A DNA stretch of 64,000 nt from Rhodococcus sp. WMMA185. GTDB lineage: Bacteria > Actinomycetota > Actinomycetes > Mycobacteriales > Mycobacteriaceae. Position 1 is the stretch's first letter. The number at the start of each line of letters is the position of its first letter. Made by a program: the position numbers and the translations under genes. Positions 58,914 to 64,000 of this stretch are shown one piece after another. The DNA lies in contig NZ_CP017014.1 in NCBI RefSeq assembly GCF_001767395.1, positions 3,232,501-3,296,500 on the forward strand. Reading direction: 5' to 3'. The notes below the pieces were generated by a model. It was not told the origin of the DNA, searched no databases, and worked only from the letters and a program-made list of their open reading frames with translations.

Positions 58914-60154
58914 GATCGATCTCCTTCACGAGCCTGCGCAATCGCGCCGACATATGCCTGCGCTGTCTTTGCCGCCACCGCTGCCCAGCTGTAGCGCTCG
59001 AGCACTCGCCGACGGCCGCCGACCCCGAGTTCGGATCTACGTTGCGGGTCGTCGAGCAATGCACCCAGCACATCCGCGAGTTCTTGGGGGTCGCCCGGAC
59101 GGACCAGGATACCGGCCTCGCCGTTCGTGCCCACGACCTCAGGAATTGCCCCCGCACGGCTGGCGACCAACGGGGTGCCGCACGCCATCGCCTCGACGGC
59201 GGGGAGCGAGAAGCCCTCGTACAGCGAGGGGACGCAAGCGATATCCGCCGATCCCAGCAAGGCAGCCAGTTCCGTGTCGTCGATGCTCGACACAGTGCGG
59301 ACAAAGTTGCCGATGGCCAACTCTTCGATCAGCTTCGCGGTCGGCCCCTCTGGCGCGAGCTTGGCGACCAGTACCAGTTCCACGGCGCGTTCGGTGTGCA
59401 TCTTCGCGATCGCTTCGAGGAGCGTCGAAACCCCCTTGAGCGGCATATCGGCACTGGCTACGCAAACCACCCGGCCGGGTACGCGCTGCGCGGTCGGTGG
59501 ACGGAAAACCTCGGTGTCCACCCCCAGCGGGATGGTTCGCAGGTTCTCGGGGGGAATGTCGAAGGCGGCGCTGATATCGCCAGCGGACGATTGCGAGACC
59601 GTCAGCAGTGTCGGGAGGGCTCGCGCCACGCGCTTCTGCATGCGCAGGAAGCCGTACCACCGCCGCACCGCGGCCTTGCGCCACCATTTCGCCGACGCGA
59701 GGTCCAGTTCTCGGTCGCGGGTGATGGGGTGGTGGATCGTGGCCACCACTGGCAGACCGAATTCTCGAATTTTCAAGAGTCCGGAACCCAGGCATTGGTT
59801 GTCGTGCACCACGTCGAACTCGTCCGCGCGTTCTCTCAACAGTCGTGCGGCGCGCAGGCTGAAAGTGCGAGGCTCGGGAAAGCCCGCCGTCCACATAGTC
59901 ACGACCTCGAGCACATCGACGGCGTCACGAAACTCGCGCAGGTGCGGCGTTCTGAACGGATCGGGTTCGCGGTAGAGATCGAGGCTGGGAACCTTCGTCA
60001 GCGTCACTCCGGGGTCGAGCTCAGGGTACGGCTGGCCCGAGAACACCTCGACCTGATGGCCGAGTTCTACCAACTCACGGCTGAGATGACGGATATACAC
60101 ACCCTGCCCACCGCAGTGGGGCTTGCTTCGATACGACAGGAGTGCAATGCGCAC
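58907..60154 (-). CDS. GT4 family glycosyltransferase
   Basis: 415 residues, GT-B fold. The N-terminal acceptor domain starts MRIALLSYRSKPHCGGQGVY; the C-terminal donor domain carries the E-x7-E motif EGFSLPAVE and the SADIACVPSLYEGF segment of GT4 retaining enzymes. It is the first gene of a three-gene operon with a methyltransferase and an alpha/alpha-toroid protein. A role in making a methylated glycan or glycolipid is inferred. I do not recognise a close characterised relative. Confidence 0.87.
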   Translation of the reverse strand: MRIALLSYRSKPHCGGQGVYIRHLSRELVELGHQVEVFSGQPYPELDPGVTLTKVPSLDLYREPDPFRTPHLREFRDAVDVLEVVTMWTAGFPEPRTFSLRAARLLRERADEFDVVHDNQCLGSGLLKIREFGLPVVATIHHPITRDRELDLASAKWWRKAAVRRWYGFLRMQKRVARALPTLLTVSQSSAGDISAAFDIPPENLRTIPLGVDTEVFRPPTAQRVPGRVVCVASADMPLKGVSTLLEAIAKMHTERAVELVLVAKLAPEGPTAKLIEELAIGNFVRTVSSIDDTELAALLGSADIACVPSLYEGFSLPAVEAMACGTPLVASRAGAIPEVVGTNGEAGILVRPGDPQELADVLGALLDDPQRRSELGVGGRRRVLERYSWAAVAAKTAQAYVGAIAQAREGDRSC

Positions 60155-60243
60155 GTAGGTCGGCCTCTCCTCGAGCAGCGGGCAAACGATGCCAGAACAT
60201 CTTCACACTCGCGAGTGCCCGTAGCCAATCCAAACGCACTCGG

Positions 60244-61107
60244 TTACCCCGCCGCGGTGGACTCGCGTAATCCGTCCAGTTTCTCGGCGAGGCGTCCGAG
60301 GTAGGCCAGGACGTCCTGCTCGCTACGATCCGGCAACCCGTAGACAACCTCGGTGACACCGAGGTCTCTCCACCGCATCAGCTTGTCCACGTCGGGTCTG
60401 CCGTCGAGCACCAGGATCCGCGGAGCACCCTCCCTGCCCGCCTCGCGCCACATGCGTTGCAATGCCTCGATACGGTCGTCGATCTTCGGCTCGAGTGGGG
60501 TGCTCATCCAACCATCGGCAGACTTGGCGATCCACCTGAAGTTCTTCTCGGTCCCCGCGGCCCCGACGATGACCGGGGGCACACGCATCGGCTTGGGCCA
60601 TGCCCAGCTCGGACCGAAACTCACGAACTCACCCTCATAAAACGCCTCGTCCTGGGTCCACAAGGCGCGCATCGCTTCGAGGTACTCGCGCAGCATCGTC
60701 CTGCGCCGACTCGGCGGGACGTTGTGGTCGGAAAGCTCGTCCAGGTTCCACCCGTACCCCACCCCGAGAATCACACGGCCGCCACTGAGGTGGTCGAGCG
60801 AGGCAATGGTCTTGGCCAGCGCGATGGGGTCGTGTTCCACGGGCAAGGCCACCGAAGTCCCCAGTTCGATCCGCTCGGTGACCGCCGACGCCGACGCCAG
60901 CGCCACCCACGGGTCGAGAGTGCGCATGTATCGGTCGTCCGGCAACGACGCGTCACCAGTTCGAGGATGCGGCGCAACGCGCGCCACCGGAATATGCGTG
61001 TGCTCGGGGACATAGAAGGAGTCGAATCCGTGTGCCTCCGCACCCCGCGAAGCAGAGGCAGGTCCGATCCCGCGGTCACTCGTGAAAAGCGAGACACCGA
61101 ACTTCAC
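60244..61107 (-). CDS. LLM-class F420-dependent oxidoreductase (TIGR03619 type)
   Basis: 287 residues, luciferase-like barrel. MKFGVSLFTSDRGIGPASAS, FYVPEHTHIPVARVAPHPR, GGRVILGVGYGWNLDELSDH and PPVIVGAAGTEKNFRWIAKSADGW are the family landmarks. It is the third LLM enzyme in the window. It lies 90 bp upstream of the glycosyltransferase on the same strand and 150 bp downstream of the SDR pair, so whether it belongs to the glycan block or the steroid block is unclear. Confidence 0.85.
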   Translation of the reverse strand: MKFGVSLFTSDRGIGPASASRGAEAHGFDSFYVPEHTHIPVARVAPHPRTGDASLPDDRYMRTLDPWVALASASAVTERIELGTSVALPVEHDPIALAKTIASLDHLSGGRVILGVGYGWNLDELSDHNVPPSRRRTMLREYLEAMRALWTQDEAFYEGEFVSFGPSWAWPKPMRVPPVIVGAAGTEKNFRWIAKSADGWMSTPLEPKIDDRIEALQRMWREAGREGAPRILVLDGRPDVDKLMRWRDLGVTEVVYGLPDRSEQDVLAYLGRLAEKLDGLRESTAAG

Positions 61108-61257
61108 GAATTCTCCTCGGCCCCGAGCCCGTTTCCTCTTTGCAGGCTAATAACTAGACGCTTGCCGCATCAATGAATACACATAACTATTCACGCACCT
61201 TTCGGGCGCCCCGGGTTACAGATAGGTGACGACGTCCCTCTGCTACGAACGACGTGA

Positions 61258-62172
61258 TCATGCGCCATAGACCGGAACGGGCTCCTCTGCCTTGCCGAGT
61301 AGATCGGCGACGACGGGTCCGATCTCCCTCGGATCCCATCGCGCGCCCTTGTCTTGGCTGGGACCGTGCCGCCACCCCTCGGCGACGGTGATCTTCCCGC
61401 CCTCGACCTCGAACACACGTCCGCTGACGTCCTTCGATTCGGCACTGCCCAACCAGACGACGAGGGGGGAGATGTTCTCCGGCGCCATGGCGTCGAAACC
61501 CTCCTCGGGTGCGGCCATCGCCTCGGCCATCGCGCCACCCGCACTGACCGTCATCCGGGTACGCGCCGCGGGCGCGATCGCGTTGACCGTCACGCCGTAG
61601 TTCCTCAGTTCCGCCGCGGCCTGAATCGTCATCTCCGCAATGCCGGCCTTCGCGGCCGCATAGTTACCTTGCCCTATCGAACCTTGAAGCCCTGCACCGG
61701 AACTCGTGTTGATGATACGAGCGTCGACAACGTTTCCGGCCTTCGCCTCACTACGCCAGTACGCGGCGGCGTGACGCAAGGTCGCGAAGTGCCCCTTCAG
61801 ATGCACCCGCACGACAGCGTCCCACTCCTGCTCACTCATCCCGACAAGCATGCGGTCGCGAAGGAACCCGGCGTTGTTGACCAGCACGTCGAGACGGCCG
61901 TAGTTGTCCAGGGCCGTCTGTACGAGGTTCGCGGCACCAGCCCAGTCCGCGACGTCGTCACCATTGACGACGGCCTCGCCACCGGTGGACACGATCTCGG
62001 CGACCACCTGCTCTGCGGGGCTTTCCCCGGTAGCCGAGCCGTCGAGACCAGCCCCGATATCGTTGACCACTACCTTTGCACCTTCGGCGGCGAACGCCAG
62101 GGCATGTGCCCTTCCGATACCGCGCCCGGCTCCCGTCACGATCACGACGCGGCCGTCGACCAATCCACTCAT
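61258..62172 (-). CDS. Short-chain dehydrogenase/reductase (Rv3548c-like)
   Basis: 304 residues, classical SDR with GAGRGIG, NNAG and YAAAK. Like the SDR at 35236 it is longer than usual and shares the insert RIINTSSGAGLQGSIGQGNY, so both belong to the hydroxyacyl-CoA dehydrogenase (MFE-2-like) type. Its ATG at 62172 overlaps the stop of the preceding SDR gene (ATGA); a longer reading to 62775 lies inside that gene. In M. tuberculosis the order Rv3548c-Rv3549c-echA20 is the same. Role in steroid ring C/D or side-chain oxidation is inferred. Confidence 0.85.
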   Translation of the reverse strand: MSGLVDGRVVIVTGAGRGIGRAHALAFAAEGAKVVVNDIGAGLDGSATGESPAEQVVAEIVSTGGEAVVNGDDVADWAGAANLVQTALDNYGRLDVLVNNAGFLRDRMLVGMSEQEWDAVVRVHLKGHFATLRHAAAYWRSEAKAGNVVDARIINTSSGAGLQGSIGQGNYAAAKAGIAEMTIQAAAELRNYGVTVNAIAPAARTRMTVSAGGAMAEAMAAPEEGFDAMAPENISPLVVWLGSAESKDVSGRVFEVEGGKITVAEGWRHGPSQDKGARWDPREIGPVVADLLGKAEEPVPVYGA

Positions 62173-62948
62173 TTGCTCTCCTCGGTTGTTGCCGCCGCCA
62201 AGAATGCGGGGAGTTCGCCGCCACCATGGACGGTCAGAGTCGATCCGCTGACATATGCAGCCAACGGTGAAGCCAGGAACACCGCGCAGTTGCCGACATC
62301 CTCGGGGCAGGCCATGCGCCCCAACGGGATTGTCTCCCCCACCGCCGCGATGCCGTTCTCGTCCCCGTAGTGGATGTGCGCCAACTCGGTACGAACCGGG
62401 CCGACCACCACCGAGTTCACACGCACCTTCGGCGCCCACTCGATCGCAAGGCTGCCGGTGAGGCTGTCGATGCCGGCCTTCGCGGCACCGTATGCCGCAG
62501 TGCCGGGTGAGGGGCGCGAACCGCTGACGCTCGAGATGTTGACGATTGCACCACCCGAGTCCTGTTTCTGCATAACCGCATTCGCGATCTGCGAGACCAG
62601 GAGTGGTGCAAGGAGGTTCAGCTCGATGATCTTGGAATGGAAATTTGGGCTTGCCTCGGCCGCCAGCGCATACGGCGATCCGCCGGCATTGTTGACGAGG
62701 ATGTCCAGCCGACCGTGCTGTTCCACGATCCGGTCCACGAGACCGTGGACCTGCGCGGGATCGCGGATATCGCACGGGAAGAATTCGACCGAGCGTCCCG
62801 CCGCCTCCACGGTCGACTCCGCCGGGCGCCTGGCGCAGGTCACCACCGTCGCGCCAGATAACAGAAAGGCGCGGCTGATACCCGCACCGACCCCGCGAAC
62901 ACCACCGGTCACGAGCACGACCGCGCCGTCTAGCCCTGAAGTCACCAA
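62169..62948 (-). CDS. Short-chain dehydrogenase/reductase (Rv3549c-like)
   Basis: 259 residues, classical SDR: GGVRGVGAGIS for the cofactor loop, NNAGGSPYAL, and YGAAKAGIDSL with the catalytic Tyr/Lys. It diverges from echA20 across 111 bp containing a KstR2-like operator and is coupled to the next SDR by a 4-bp overlap. It is probably part of the KstR2-controlled set for rings C/D, acting on a hydroxyacyl-CoA; the exact substrate is not visible. Confidence 0.85.
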   Translation of the reverse strand: MVTSGLDGAVVLVTGGVRGVGAGISRAFLLSGATVVTCARRPAESTVEAAGRSVEFFPCDIRDPAQVHGLVDRIVEQHGRLDILVNNAGGSPYALAAEASPNFHSKIIELNLLAPLLVSQIANAVMQKQDSGGAIVNISSVSGSRPSPGTAAYGAAKAGIDSLTGSLAIEWAPKVRVNSVVVGPVRTELAHIHYGDENGIAAVGETIPLGRMACPEDVGNCAVFLASPLAAYVSGSTLTVHGGGELPAFLAAATTEESK

Positions 62949-63019
62949 TACCTCCGCTGTCGCGTGTCCCCGCCGACCCAGCTCAGCGCACTCCGGGCCG
63001 CACGTGTGCTAACTTACCA

Positions 63020-63033
63020 AGCAATCGCTTGGT
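63020..63033. promoter_or_regulatory. KstR2-like operator between the SDR pair and echA20
   Basis: AGCAATCGCTTGGT matches AnCAAGnnCTTGnT at nine of its ten defined positions (T in place of the first G). A longer inverted repeat, CCAAGC and GCTTGG, surrounds it. It lies 26 bp upstream of echA20 and 71 bp from the SDR start. Confidence 0.7.
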
Positions 63034-63059
63034 TTGGTAGCTGACGTTAGGAATATGCC

Positions 63060-63836
63060 ATGGGCATTACCTCCACCACCGACGGAACCGGCATCGCCAC
63101 GGTCACCGTCGACTACCCGCCTGTGAACGCCATCCCGTCGAAGGGTTGGTTCGAGTTGGCCGAGGCCGTACTCGACGCCGGTCGGAACCCGGACACCCAC
63201 GTGGTGATCCTGCGAGCGGAGGGACGTGGGTTCAACGCCGGGGTCGACATCAAGGAAATGCAGGCCACGGAGGGTTACGGTGCCTTGGTCGACGCCAACC
63301 GCGGTTGCGCCGCCGCATTCGCCGCGGTCTACGACTGCGCCGTACCCGTGGTGGTCGCGGTCAACGGCTTTTGTGTGGGCGGCGGCATCGGCTTGGTCGG
63401 GAACGCCGACGTGATCGTCGCGTCAGACGACGCCGTCTTCGGGCTTCCCGAGGTCGATCGCGGAGCCCTCGGTGCCGCGACCCACCTTGCTCGACTCGTT
63501 CCGCAACACTTGATGCGCACGCTGTACTACACCGCCCAAAACGTCACCGCGCAGCAACTTCAGCACTTCGGTTCGGTCTACGACGTCGTCCCACGAGAGA
63601 AGCTGGATGACGCAGCCCGAGATATCGCCGCCAAGATCGCCGCCAAGGACACCCGTGTGATCCGGTGCGCCAAGGAAGCCATCAACGGGATCGATCCCGT
63701 CGACGTGAAGAGCAGTTACCGCCTCGAGCAGGGCTACACCTTCGAGCTCAATCTGATCGGTGTCTCCGACGAGCACCGCGACGAATTCGTCGAGACCGGA
63801 AAGCCCCGCTCCAACTCGAACGCCCGGGAAGGCTGA
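63060..63836 (+). CDS. echA20: Crotonase-family ring-C hydrolase EchA20
   Basis: 258 residues, crotonase fold: oxyanion-hole segments EGRGFNAGVDIKEM and NGFCVGGGIGLVGNADV, and acidic residues Glu131 and Asp133 in GLPEVDRG. In mycobacteria and R. jostii EchA20 opens ring D or C of the steroid remnant as its CoA thioester before IpdAB acts. The position directly before ipdA and behind a KstR2-like operator matches. AGGA lies 7 bases before the ATG. Confidence 0.9.
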   Translation: MGITSTTDGTGIATVTVDYPPVNAIPSKGWFELAEAVLDAGRNPDTHVVILRAEGRGFNAGVDIKEMQATEGYGALVDANRGCAAAFAAVYDCAVPVVVAVNGFCVGGGIGLVGNADVIVASDDAVFGLPEVDRGALGAATHLARLVPQHLMRTLYYTAQNVTAQQLQHFGSVYDVVPREKLDDAARDIAAKIAAKDTRVIRCAKEAINGIDPVDVKSSYRLEQGYTFELNLIGVSDEHRDEFVETGKPRSNSNAREG

Positions 63837-63839
63837 ACC

Positions 63840-64000
63840 ATGACCGGCAAACGTGACAAGAGAATGTCGCTCGACGACGTCGTGGGCGAACTCCGCACCG
63901 GAATGACGATCGGCATCGGCGGTTGGGGTTCCCGCCGCAAACCGATGGCGCTGGTTCGCGCGCTGCTGCGCTCAGACGTCACCGATCTCACCGTCGTCAC
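63840..64000 (+). CDS. ipdA: IpdA, CoA-transferase-fold ring-C hydrolase subunit, N-terminal part only
   Basis: The first 53 residues (MTGKRDKRMSLDDVVGELRT ... TIGIGGWGSRRKPMALVRAL) show the beginning of the alpha subunit of a class I CoA-transferase fold protein, with the GIGGWG loop. IpdA pairs with IpdB to hydrolyse the last steroid ring as a CoA ester. It starts 3 bp after the echA20 stop and runs off the window; the rest and ipdB are expected beyond the edge. Confidence 0.88.
   Translation, partial: MTGKRDKRMSLDDVVGELRTGMTIGIGGWGSRRKPMALVRALLRSDVTDLTVV

Overview
The window reads as a chromosomal segment of a high-GC mycolic-acid actinomycete, most likely a Rhodococcus of the jostii/opacus type. 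The evidence is a complete mce4 operon, a cholesterol side-chain gene set (fadE26/27, fadD17, fadD19, echA19, ltp3/ltp4, cyp125, fadA5), F420-dependent LLM and Ddn-type enzymes, KstR-type operators and GTG/TTG starts. Gene order from the small otsA-linked protein to ipdA largely follows the Mycobacterium tuberculosis Rv3489-Rv3551 order as I recall it. Orthology names rest on protein motifs plus that synteny; no database search was possible. I saw no tRNA, rRNA or CRISPR array.

Region 1 (1-22.5 kb) is an iron-siderophore locus. It holds the start of an L-ornithine N5-monooxygenase, a 5607-residue tetramodular NRPS (C-A-T-E, C-A-T-E, C-A-T, C-A-T, terminal C, no thioesterase), an alpha/beta hydrolase, an N-hydroxyornithine formyltransferase-like enzyme and a heterodimeric ABC exporter-type pair. 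Two adenylation pockets read as hydroxyornithine codes. A strong IdeR/DtxR-like box precedes the NRPS. The likely product is a formyl-hydroxyornithine tetrapeptide released by a terminal condensation domain, in the style of erythrochelin or foroxymithine. Several condensation domains have altered catalytic motifs, and the two ABC subunits are degenerate in complementary motifs.

Region 2 (22.7-34.7 kb) holds a small conserved protein, otsA (trehalose-6-phosphate synthase) and, convergent to it, the ten-gene mce4 steroid importer operon (yrbE4A, yrbE4B, mce4ABCDEF and two Mce-associated proteins), translated as a tightly coupled minus-strand unit.

Region 3 (35-55.6 kb) is sterol side-chain catabolism: a side-chain SDR, ferredoxin, ChsE4-ChsE5 acyl-CoA dehydrogenase, FadD17, FadD19, EchA19, a BASS-type transporter, DUF35 plus Ltp4/Ltp3 aldolases, a ketosteroid-isomerase-like protein, CYP125, FadA5 and a Ddn-like enzyme. 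KstR-type operators lie in nearly every divergent gap. A TnpB-only insertion element has landed directly in front of the SDR start codon and separates it from its ferredoxin neighbour and from a KstR-like site.

Region 4 (55.7-61.1 kb) is an accessory block that interrupts the expected order between ddn and the Rv3548c-like SDR. It carries a GNAT protein with a gyrase-A-like N-terminal segment, two methyltransferases, an alpha/alpha-toroid 'prenyltransferase-like' protein, a GT4 glycosyltransferase and an LLM oxidoreductase.

Region 5 (61.2-64 kb) starts the steroid ring C/D gene set: two SDRs, a KstR2-like operator, echA20 and the beginning of ipdA, which runs off the window.
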